Below are positions 12,924-20,904 of a stretch of 22,622 nt of DNA, in pieces. Each line of letters starts with the position of its first letter. Positions within the stretch are counted from its first letter, which is position 1. The stretch spans positions 1 to 22,622 of the forward strand of contig JANMJO010000190.1 of the NCBI GenBank assembly GCA_031371425.1, in the 5' to 3' direction. Source of the DNA: JAFMIX01 sp031371425. GTDB taxonomy: Bacteria > Verrucomicrobiota > Verrucomicrobiia > Limisphaerales > JAFMIX01. The notes beneath the pieces are model-generated. The model had not been told where the DNA came from. It did no database searches and saw only the letters and a program-made list of their open reading frames with translations. Made by a program: the position numbers and the translations under genes.

Positions 12924-13490
12924 ATGACGAAAGAACAGGTTCTCCAGATTTTCCGTGAAACCGGCGCGTTGCTTGAAGGCCATTTCATCCTGCGCAGCGG
13001 CCTGCACAGCCGCCAATTCTTCCAATGCGCCATCGCCCTGCAACAGATGCCCATCGTCGAGCAACTCGCCGCCGCGCTGACCGCCAAGGTCCGCCCGCTT
13101 GCCGCCATCACCGTCGTTGCGCCCGCCATGGGCGGCCTCGTGCTCGGCCAGGAAGTCGCCCGCCAACTCGGCGTCCGCTTCATCTTCGTGGAGAAGGAAG
13201 AAGGTAAACTTGTCCTGCGCCGCGGCTTCAAGATTGCGCCCGGCGAGAAGATTCTCATCGTTGAGGACGTCGTCACCAAAGGCGGGCGCGTGCAGGAAAC
13301 CATAGACATCGTTCGCGCTCATCAAGGCGACCTTCTCGCCGTGGCCGTGGCCGTGGACCGCTCCAACGGCTTGGTGAACTTCGGCGTGCCGCTGCACAGC
13401 CTGATCGCGCTCCAAGTCGAAACCTTCGACCCGGCGAAACTCCCGCCCGACCTCGTCCATACTCCCGCCATCAAGCCCGGTAGCAAATAA
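12924..13490 (+). CDS. pyrE: Orotate phosphoribosyltransferase (PyrE)
   Basis: The enzyme transfers the phosphoribosyl group of PRPP to orotate, making OMP in pyrimidine synthesis. The 188 residues start at 12924 (MTKEQVLQIFRETGALLEGH). They include LRSGLHSRQFFQC, the substrate-loop region FIFVEKEEGKLVLRRGF and the PRPP-binding motif ILIVEDVVTKGGR. In that motif the usual second Thr (TTG) is Lys; I recall TKGG/TRGG variants in related bacteria, so this is probably clade-typical. The longer frame upstream overlaps lysR and is not supported. No other pyr gene is adjacent. Confidence 0.94.
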   Translation: MTKEQVLQIFRETGALLEGHFILRSGLHSRQFFQCAIALQQMPIVEQLAAALTAKVRPLAAITVVAPAMGGLVLGQEVARQLGVRFIFVEKEEGKLVLRRGFKIAPGEKILIVEDVVTKGGRVQETIDIVRAHQGDLLAVAVAVDRSNGLVNFGVPLHSLIALQVETFDPAKLPPDLVHTPAIKPGSK

Positions 13491-13816
13491 ATTTCCGAAA
13501 CTCCCGCCCCGCAAGCGGAACGCCGATTTCCAAATCGGCAAGCTGGCGCAATACCTGAACCCGCCGGTTTGGAAACCGGCGCTCCAGAGGGAAACGAATT
13601 CCGTCTATCGTTATAGACCCAACTGCGCCACCCAAACTGTGCCGCGCCCGTTTTCACTGTGCCACCGTGACGCCTTTGGCGCAGTTTCCAGCGCCCTTGT
13701 CTTCTCGTCGAAACACAATTCTGCCCTTTGTTTGCAGCCGTTTCATGTGACCTCACCGCCAACGGCATCGGCATTGCTAGGAAGGTGGTTGCGGTTAACA
13801 AACAAAAATTATTTTT
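13491..13816. repeat. pyrE-dnaK intergenic region with a pair of short palindromes
   Basis: The 326-bp gap has no convincing gene. It contains two related 18-nt palindromes, GCCGATTTCCAAATCGGC at 13522-13539 and GCCGGTTTGGAAACCGGC at 13563-13580, 23 nt apart, arranged like a REP/BIME pair. A 10-bp inverted repeat (AACTGCGCCA at 13621-13630 with 13677-13686) encloses repeats of ACTGTGCC. The dnaK promoter must lie in the last 100 bp or so. I see no CIRCE element and cannot place a heat-shock promoter. Confidence 0.7.
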
Positions 13817-15757
<1,941 letters not shown>

Positions 15758-15796
15758 ATTCCGTCAACGAACGCCAAAAGTTTTGAACCAAATTCA

Positions 15797-16813
15797 ATGA
15801 GCGATTACTGGCAAATTGCAGCCGGCTCTGAAGGAAGAGACTATGCCTCAGACTTTCTGCGCTTTGGCATGGCCTTCGTCGGTGGCGATGAGCAATGCCA
15901 GACGATGGCCAAAGTAAATGTTGGCGATTGTGTAGTTCTCAAACAGGGAAAGACACAGATGGTTGCAGCGGGTTTGGTTGTCGCGCGCAATGGCGCTCAT
16001 CGCGGTGACAGCGACAAGCAATGGCTGCGGGACTTTGACGGCTGGGATTTGCGCGCATGGTGCAATGTAGATTGGCACGTTCCGAAATCTCCGATTGACG
16101 TAAGCGGGTTCACTCGGAAGACAATTCAAAAAGTGTGGCAGTCATCGTTGCTTGCGGAAGCGGACAAATTGCTCGCGCTTCCGGTGAATAAACACGAAGG
16201 TGAACCGCTCCCAACTAAATCGGTTGCTGATTCAGAGATTCTTGATTTTCTAGTCAATGAGGGATTGCGTCCAGCCGCTGCGGAAGAACTAACGCAAGCG
16301 TTCAACCGCATTCGTTTGCTCGCCCGCTACTACAGAAATGAATGCAATTGGGACGACATTCGCGAACACGAAACGCGAACCTTTTTGGTGATGCCTTTGC
16401 TTCTAGCTCTTGGCTGGTCAGAACAGCAGCTCAAAATCGAGTTGACCGCAAATGAAGCTGGAAGAATAGATGTCGCTTGTTTTTCAAAAGCATATCGTCG
16501 TGGTGAAAACAACCAGCCAAATCACGATGACTGTCAGCTAATAATTGAGACAAAAGGTTTCAAATCTGGGCTGTCGTTCACACATGATCAGGCCAAGCGA
16601 TATGCCAAAGAGTTTCCTTCGTGCAAGGCAGTGGTAGTGACGAATGGCTATTGTTACAAAACATATCCGAAAGACAAAGCTGGCAAATTTTCCGAATTGC
16701 CCTCGGCGTATCTGAACTTGCTCGATCCGCAAGACAAGTATCCGCTAGACCCTGTTAATTCAGGAGGCGCATTGGATGTCTTGAAATTATTGATGCCGCA
16801 ATCATGGCGTTGA
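15797..16813 (+). CDS. Restriction-like nuclease: EVE/PUA-like N-terminal domain plus PD-(D/E)XK domain
   Basis: The 338-residue protein is more AT-rich in codon use than its neighbours. Residues 1-97 or so look like an EVE/PUA-type base-recognition fold: YWQIAAGSEGRDY, then KVNVGDCVVLKQG, then a Trp-rich WLRDFDGWDLRAWCNVDWHVP. Residues 185-290 resemble the HsdR N-terminal nuclease: HETRTFLVMPLLLALGW with E192, GRIDVACF with D225, LIIETKGF with E251 and K253 (the D...ExK catalytic set), and KAVVVTNGY. A modified-base reader joined to a nuclease would suit a type IV-like restriction enzyme acting on modified phage DNA. That is inference; there is no methylase or ATPase partner. It could be a single-gene defence module. 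Confidence 0.65.
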   Translation: MSDYWQIAAGSEGRDYASDFLRFGMAFVGGDEQCQTMAKVNVGDCVVLKQGKTQMVAAGLVVARNGAHRGDSDKQWLRDFDGWDLRAWCNVDWHVPKSPIDVSGFTRKTIQKVWQSSLLAEADKLLALPVNKHEGEPLPTKSVADSEILDFLVNEGLRPAAAEELTQAFNRIRLLARYYRNECNWDDIREHETRTFLVMPLLLALGWSEQQLKIELTANEAGRIDVACFSKAYRRGENNQPNHDDCQLIIETKGFKSGLSFTHDQAKRYAKEFPSCKAVVVTNGYCYKTYPKDKAGKFSELPSAYLNLLDPQDKYPLDPVNSGGALDVLKLLMPQSWR

Positions 16814-16824
16814 ATTGAAAACAC

Positions 16825-16854
16825 TTTTCCCACCGCTCGGGCGGCGGGAGTTAA
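16825..16854. repeat. 30-nt direct repeat, left copy, upstream of the PIN toxin gene
   Basis: It is identical over 30 nt to 17528-17557. The core CCCACCGCTCGGGCGGCGGG can fold as a hairpin with one mismatch. It ends 3 nt before the toxin ATG, and its GGAG (16847-16850) is correctly spaced to act as the toxin Shine-Dalgarno. Confidence 0.92.
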
Positions 16855-16857
16855 ACG

Positions 16858-17340
16858 ATGAAACCCACCATCTACATTGAGACGACGATTCCGAGCCACT
16901 ATCACAACGTGCGCAAGGCGGCGGAGTTGGTGGTGTTGAGCCAGTGGACGCGGGATTGGTGGGATCATCAAGGGAAGAAATACGAGTTGGTCAGCAGTGC
17001 GGCGGTGATTGATGAGTTGCGCGACGGCAAACATCCGCTCCAGCGGGAGAAGCTGGCGTTGATGGAGTCGGTCAAGCTGCTGCCTTACACGGACGAAATC
17101 AGCGAGATTGTGAACAGCTATATCGCGCGCAAGGTGATGCCGAACGACCCGCGTGGTGACGCGCTGCATTTGGCCTATGCGTCGTTTTACAAATGCGATA
17201 TTCTGTTAAGCTGGAATTGCAAACATATCGTCAATCACCAGAAGGCCGGACACATCCAGTTGGTGAACCAGCAAATGGGTTTGCATGTGCCAGCCTTGGT
17301 AACGCCGTTTGAACTATTGAACAAAGATTTTACCGTATGA
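16858..17340 (+). CDS. PIN-domain toxin, YIETTIP subfamily (toxin-first module)
   Basis: The 160-residue PIN-type ribonuclease starts MKPTIYIETTIPS. This subfamily uses Glu (E8) in place of the first PIN Asp. E53 (VIDELR) and D97/D101 (NDPRGDALHLA) supply the next acidic positions, and the last motif reads LLSWNCKHIVN with N120 instead of Asp, also typical of the subfamily. Family members act as VapC-like toxins. The small downstream gene overlaps by ATGA, so the toxin is encoded first, the reverse of the usual order. The pair is enclosed by 30-nt direct repeats. Confidence 0.82.
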   Translation: MKPTIYIETTIPSHYHNVRKAAELVVLSQWTRDWWDHQGKKYELVSSAAVIDELRDGKHPLQREKLALMESVKLLPYTDEISEIVNSYIARKVMPNDPRGDALHLAYASFYKCDILLSWNCKHIVNHQKAGHIQLVNQQMGLHVPALVTPFELLNKDFTV

Positions 17341-17522
17341 AGCCCGACCCGATTATTTCCGAAGTCCGCGAAGCGCGGCATCGCATCTCCGCCAAGTTTG
17401 GCCACAACACCGAACGACTAGCGCGGCATTACAAGAAGCTGGACGCCGAATTGAAGAAGACGGGCAAGTATAAGTTCGTTTCTGGTTTTTTCGCCACGGC
17501 GGAAACGGCGCAGGTGCATTAA
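17337..17522 (+). CDS. Probable cognate antitoxin of the PIN toxin
   Basis: The 61-residue, highly charged and helical protein reads MKPDPIISEVREARHRISAK, then FGHNTERLARHYKKLDAELK. Short proteins beginning DPI..EVR..R are found directly after YIETTIP-type PIN genes. The 4-nt overlap with the toxin stop indicates translational coupling. No DNA-binding motif is obvious. Antitoxin function is inferred from position and size. Confidence 0.68.
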   Translation: MKPDPIISEVREARHRISAKFGHNTERLARHYKKLDAELKKTGKYKFVSGFFATAETAQVH

Positions 17523-17527
17523 CAATT

Positions 17528-17557
17528 TTTTCCCACCGCTCGGGCGGCGGGAGTTAA
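17528..17557. repeat. 30-nt direct repeat, right copy, downstream of the antitoxin
   Basis: This is an exact copy of 16825-16854, 703 bp downstream. It begins 6 nt after the antitoxin stop and precedes the groES leader. As a folded hairpin after a T-run it may also reduce read-through into groES. Confidence 0.92.
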
Positions 17558-17594
17558 TTAACGGTCAACAACAACAAACAAACAAAGAACATAT

Positions 17595-17888
17595 ATGGCA
17601 CTGAACCTCAAACCGCTCGGCGACCGGATTCTCGTTGAACCCGTCGCAGAGAAGGAGCAAACCAAAGGCGGCATCATCATCCCCGATACCGCAAAAGAAA
17701 AACCGCAGGAGTCCATCGTCGTGGCCCTCGGCACCGGCAAGCTCGATGACGACGGCAAGCGCGTTCCCTTTGAAGTCAAGAAGGGCGACCGCGTGCTCGT
17801 CTCCAAATACGGCGGCACGGAAATCAAACTCGACGGCAAGGAATACAAAATCCTCTCCTCCGAAGACATCCTCGCCATCGTCGGCTGA
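17595..17888 (+). CDS. groES: Co-chaperonin GroES (Hsp10)
   Basis: The 97-residue lid protein caps the GroEL folding chamber. LKPLGDRILVEPV opens the protein. The mobile loop region EKEQTKGGIIIPDTAKEKP follows, then VVALGTGKLDDDGK, KGDRVLVSKYGGTEIKLDGKEY and the closing ILSSEDILAIVG. All are standard. The leader (17560-17594) is rich in CAA triplets and has no Shine-Dalgarno. No CIRCE inverted repeat is found upstream. groEL follows after 49 bp. Confidence 0.97.
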   Translation: MALNLKPLGDRILVEPVAEKEQTKGGIIIPDTAKEKPQESIVVALGTGKLDDDGKRVPFEVKKGDRVLVSKYGGTEIKLDGKEYKILSSEDILAIVG

Positions 17889-17898
17889 TCTTGTCTTT

Positions 17899-17933
17899 AA
17901 CTATCAACCATCAACTAAAAACTAAGAACTAAC
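17899..17933 (+). repeat. Heptamer tandem array in the groES-groEL spacer (AACTAAN-type x5)
   Basis: Five consecutive units read AACTATC, AACCATC, AACTAAA, AACTAAG and AACTAAC, ending 4 nt before the groEL ATG at 17938. The array forms most of the groEL 5' leader, which is G-poor and unlikely to fold, and it contains no Shine-Dalgarno. Confidence 0.82.
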
Positions 17934-17937
17934 TATT

Positions 17938-19590
17938 ATGGCATCCAAACAATTATTGTTCGACGAGGCCGCTCGTCAGGCGCTCCTCCGGGGCGTCAGC
18001 AAACTCGCCCGCGCTGTCACCGCCACCCTCGGCCCGAAAGGCCGCAATGTGGTGCTCGACAAAAAATTCGGCTCGCCCACCGTCACCAAGGACGGCGTGA
18101 CCGTGGCGAAAGAAATCGAACTCGAATGCCCCTATGAAAACATGGGCGCACAGATGGTTCGCGAAGTCGCCAGCCGCACCAGCGATAACGCCGGCGACGG
18201 CACGACCACCGCGACCGTTCTCGCCGAGGCGATTTATCGCGAAGGCCTGAAGCACGTCACCAGCGGCGCGAACCCCATCAGCATCCAGCGCGGCATCGGC
18301 AAGGCTGTTGAAGCCGCCGTCTCGCACCTCGACAAGATCGCCAAGAAGGTCAAGGACAAGGAAGAGATCAAGCAGGTCGCCACCGTTTCCGCCAACTGGG
18401 ACACCACCATCGGCGAAATCATCGCCGACGCGATGGACAAGGTCGGCAAGGACGGCACCATCACCGTCGAAGAAGCCAAGTCCATCGAAACCACGCTCGA
18501 AGTGGTCGAAGGCATGCAGTTCGACAAGGGCTACCTCTCGCCGTATTTCGTGACCAACGCGGACACGATGGAAGCGAAGCTGGAAGACGCCTACGTTTTG
18601 AACTACGAGAAGAAAATCAGCAACCTCAAGGATTTGCTGCCCATTCTCGAGAAGGTTGCCAAGCTCGGCAAGCCGCTCCTCATCATGGCGGAAGACGTGG
18701 AAGGCGAAGCCCTCGCCACGCTCGTCGTGAACCGCCTGCGCGGCACGATCAACGTCTGCGCTGTCAAAGCCCCCGGCTTCGGCGACCGCCGCAAGGCCAT
18801 GATGGAAGACATTGCCACCCTCACCGGCGGCAAGTTCATCAGCGAAGACCTCGGCATCAAGCTCGAGAGCATTGAGCTCTCCGACCTCGGCCGCGCCAAG
18901 AGCATCGTCGTGGACAAGGAAAACACCACCATCGTCGAAGGCTACGGCAAAGCGTCCGACATCCAAGGCCGCGTGAACCAGATCCGCCGCCAGATCGAAG
19001 AAACCACCAGCGACTACGACAAAGAAAAGTTGCAGGAACGCCTCGCCAAGCTCGCAGGCGGCGTGGCCGTCATCAACGTCGGCGCGGCGACCGAATCCGA
19101 AATGAAGGAAAAGAAAATGCGCGTGGAAGACGCGCTGCACGCGACCCGCGCGGCGGTGGAAGAGGGCATCGTCGCCGGCGGCGGCGTGGCACTCATCCGT
19201 TGCTTGGACGCGATCTCCAAGGTCAAGGGCGCGAACGAAGACGAACAACTCGGCGTCGAGATCGTCAAGCGCGCCGTTGTGTATCCGACCAAACTCCTCG
19301 CAGCCAACGGCGGCTACGAAGGCATGGTCGTCGTGCAGGAAGTTGCCAAGCGCAGCGGCAACGTGGGCTTCAACGCCGCCACCGGCGAATACGAAGACCT
19401 CGTGAAAGCCGGCGTCGTTGACCCGAAGAAAGTCACGCGCACCGCGCTGCAGAACGCGGCGAGCATCGCCGGTCTCCTGCTCACCACCGAATGCCTCATC
19501 ACCGACGCTCCTGAAAAGGAAAAAGCGGCCCCGGCCGGCGGCGGTCACGGCGGCGACATGGGCGGCATGGGCGGCATGGGCGGTTACTAA
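17938..19590 (+). CDS. groEL: Chaperonin GroEL (Hsp60)
   Basis: The 550-residue subunit of the double-ring folding machine is complete. LGPKGRNVVLDKKFGSPTVT opens the ATP-binding region and NAGDGTTTATVLAEAI follows near residue 84. The apical domain includes FDKGYLSPYFVTN, and AAVEEGIVAGGGVALIR lies in the second equatorial half. The C-terminus is the flexible Gly-Met tail (GGDMGGMGGMGGY). It is co-transcribed with groES, and a hairpin with a T-run at 19662-19695 ends the unit. Confidence 0.98.
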   Translation: MASKQLLFDEAARQALLRGVSKLARAVTATLGPKGRNVVLDKKFGSPTVTKDGVTVAKEIELECPYENMGAQMVREVASRTSDNAGDGTTTATVLAEAIYREGLKHVTSGANPISIQRGIGKAVEAAVSHLDKIAKKVKDKEEIKQVATVSANWDTTIGEIIADAMDKVGKDGTITVEEAKSIETTLEVVEGMQFDKGYLSPYFVTNADTMEAKLEDAYVLNYEKKISNLKDLLPILEKVAKLGKPLLIMAEDVEGEALATLVVNRLRGTINVCAVKAPGFGDRRKAMMEDIATLTGGKFISEDLGIKLESIELSDLGRAKSIVVDKENTTIVEGYGKASDIQGRVNQIRRQIEETTSDYDKEKLQERLAKLAGGVAVINVGAATESEMKEKKMRVEDALHATRAAVEEGIVAGGGVALIRCLDAISKVKGANEDEQLGVEIVKRAVVYPTKLLAANGGYEGMVVVQEVAKRSGNVGFNAATGEYEDLVKAGVVDPKKVTRTALQNAASIAGLLLTTECLITDAPEKEKAAPAGGGHGGDMGGMGGMGGY

Positions 19591-19593
19591 CAC

Positions 19594-19648
19594 GGTAGGG
19601 CGCGCACGCCGTGCGCGCCGAGGCGGGCAGAGGACTGCCCGCCCTACC
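19594..19648. repeat. 55-bp three-way palindromic element after groEL
   Basis: Outer arms GGTAGGGC (19594-19601) and GCCCTACC (19641-19648) enclose two hairpins: 19599-19607 with 19611-19619 (9 bp, 3-nt loop), and 19622-19630 with 19635-19643 (9 bp, 4-nt loop). The outer and inner stems overlap by a few bases, so the fold is either a cruciform or a three-way junction. It lies between the groEL stop and its terminator. Confidence 0.82.
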
Positions 19649-19661
19649 AAAAAAAATCACA

Positions 19662-19695
19662 AACGCGGCTGGAAGAAATTCCAGCCGCGTTTTTT
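19662..19695 (+). terminator. Rho-independent terminator of groES-groEL
   Basis: A 13-bp perfect stem (19662-19674 with 19679-19691) has a GAAA tetraloop and is followed by a run of T to 19695. It sits 72 nt after the groEL stop, beyond the palindromic element. Confidence 0.9.
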
Positions 19696-19748
19696 CATTC
19701 ACGGCAGAGCCGGTGAATTCACTCAAGCCGAACGAATGGCGCGACAGC

Positions 19749-19832
19749 GTCTTGGACTGCGGCAGCCCTCTGCCGCTTTGCGTCTTCAGGTATTCGGTGA
19801 AAAAGCGGCAGAGGGCTGCCGCAGTCCAAGAC
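19749..19832. repeat. 84-bp inverted-repeat element with perfect 31-bp arms
   Basis: 19749-19779 and 19802-19832 are exact inverted complements with a 22-nt loop. Each arm also contains an imperfect internal hairpin (GCGGCAG...CTGCCGC). It lies in the 364-bp groEL-proC gap and has no coding content. The perfect arms imply recent insertion or active maintenance, as in REP/BIME or MITE-like elements. Confidence 0.88.
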
Positions 19833-19954
19833 CTCGCGGAATTTTTCGAGCGGCTTTCCAAATCGTGGCTACAAGTGTATTGAAATTGCTCTAGCCCGGC
19901 CACGCCCGAGGGTTTTGCCTTTCACCCGCCGCCGCCAACTGCTACAAACCCCGC

Positions 19955-20764
19955 ATGGCTGCACAATTAAAAATCGGATTCCTCGGCGCGGGCAAGATGG
20001 CCGCCGCGCTCGCCCAAGGCTTCATCAACGCCAAGCTCATCCAGGCTCACCAACTTGTCGCCGCCGACCCGTTTGACGCTGCGCGCAAAAGTTTCGCCGA
20101 CGCCACCGGCGCGAAGATCGCCACCACCAACGCCGCCGCCGCCAAGATCGCCAGCGTGCTGGTGCTGGCAACCAAGCCCGACCAAGCCGCCGGCGCGCTC
20201 GCGGAAATCTCCGGCGCATTCACCAAGAACCATCTGCTCATCTCCATCGCCGCCGGCGTCACGCTGGCGAAACTCGAAGCCGCGCTGCCCGCCGGGGCGC
20301 GCGTCATCCGCGTGATGCCCAACACGCCCGCACTCGTCGGCGCGGGCGCAGCTGGTTTCGCCCTCGGCAAAAACGCGACCTCTGCCGATGGCGAATTGGC
20401 GAAGAAACTTCTCTCCGCCGTCGGCCTCGCGTTCCAAGTGAAGGAATCCCTGCTCGACGCCGTGACCGGCTTGAGCGGCAGCGGGCCCGCGTATGTTTAT
20501 CAATTCATCGAGGCGTTGAGCGACGGCGGTGTGGCAGCGGGTTTGCCGCGCGACATCGCGACGAAGCTCGCGGCGCAGACCGTTCTCGGCGCGGCCAAGA
20601 TGGTTTTGGTGACCGGCCAGCATCCCGGCGCGCTCAAGGATCAAGTCACCAGTCCCGGCGGCACGACAATTGAAGGCATTCACGAACTGGAAAAAGGCAA
20701 GCTGCGCGCCACCGTGATGAGCGCCGTCCGCGCCGCAGCGGAGAAGTCGAAGAAGCTGGGGTAA
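19955..20764 (+). CDS. proC: Pyrroline-5-carboxylate reductase (ProC)
   Basis: The enzyme reduces pyrroline-5-carboxylate to proline with NAD(P)H. The 269 residues open with the Rossmann loop IGFLGAGKMAAAL (about 7-19). VIRVMPNTPALVGAGA and the family signature region follow: AVTGLSGSGPAYVYQFIEAL, LAAQTVLGAAKMV, then KDQVTSPGGTTIEGI and HELEKGKLRATV at the end. The length is normal and all signatures are intact. It is preceded by the repeat-filled groEL-proC gap and followed by repeat sequence before gatB, so it is probably transcribed on its own. Confidence 0.96.
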   Translation: MAAQLKIGFLGAGKMAAALAQGFINAKLIQAHQLVAADPFDAARKSFADATGAKIATTNAAAAKIASVLVLATKPDQAAGALAEISGAFTKNHLLISIAAGVTLAKLEAALPAGARVIRVMPNTPALVGAGAAGFALGKNATSADGELAKKLLSAVGLAFQVKESLLDAVTGLSGSGPAYVYQFIEALSDGGVAAGLPRDIATKLAAQTVLGAAKMVLVTGQHPGALKDQVTSPGGTTIEGIHELEKGKLRATVMSAVRAAAEKSKKLG

Positions 20765-20775
20765 AGTTAACGTTT

Positions 20776-20799
20776 GTAGGAGACGACGTGAGGAGTCTC
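20776..20799. repeat. Solitary arm of the helicase-type repeat, between proC and gatB
   Basis: These 24 nt match the arm of the element inside the helicase gene (complement of 7079-7102) with about three differences, sharing CGACGTGAGGAG. No partner arm is found nearby. It is a single or decayed copy of the same family. Confidence 0.7.
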
Positions 20800-20860
20800 T
20801 AATTTTTTCAGTTTGAGTCTTGTCAATCCGCAGTTTCCACTTCGGAGTTCGGGTTAAAAA

Positions 20861-20886
20861 TTCGTGTCCATTCGTGTCCATTCGTG
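20861..20886 (+). repeat. Decamer repeat TTCGTGTCCA x2.6 just before gatB
   Basis: Two exact TTCGTGTCCA units and a partial third lie within 45 nt of the gatB start. The following GTGGTTAA matches, in inverted orientation, the sequence right after hisB (978-995). A GTG inside it (20884) opens a false upstream gatB start. Confidence 0.75.
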
Positions 20887-20904
20887 GTTAAACTTTCCCG
20901 CGTC

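Noticed and set aside
12821..13309. Extended N-terminus for LysR reaching into pyrE
   Set aside because: The added residues are the antisense of pyrE and the LysR HTH begins right after the ATG at 12820.
17953..19650. Long open frame antisense to groEL
   Set aside because: It is the same antisense artefact of high-GC codon bias; it has no recognisable domain and GroEL is certain.
19611..19894. Open frames in the groEL-proC gap
   Set aside because: They consist of translated palindromic repeats and a terminator.
20884..20904. GTG start for gatB
   Set aside because: It lies in a dispersed repeat; MEYEAVIGLETHVQL is the normal family N-terminus.
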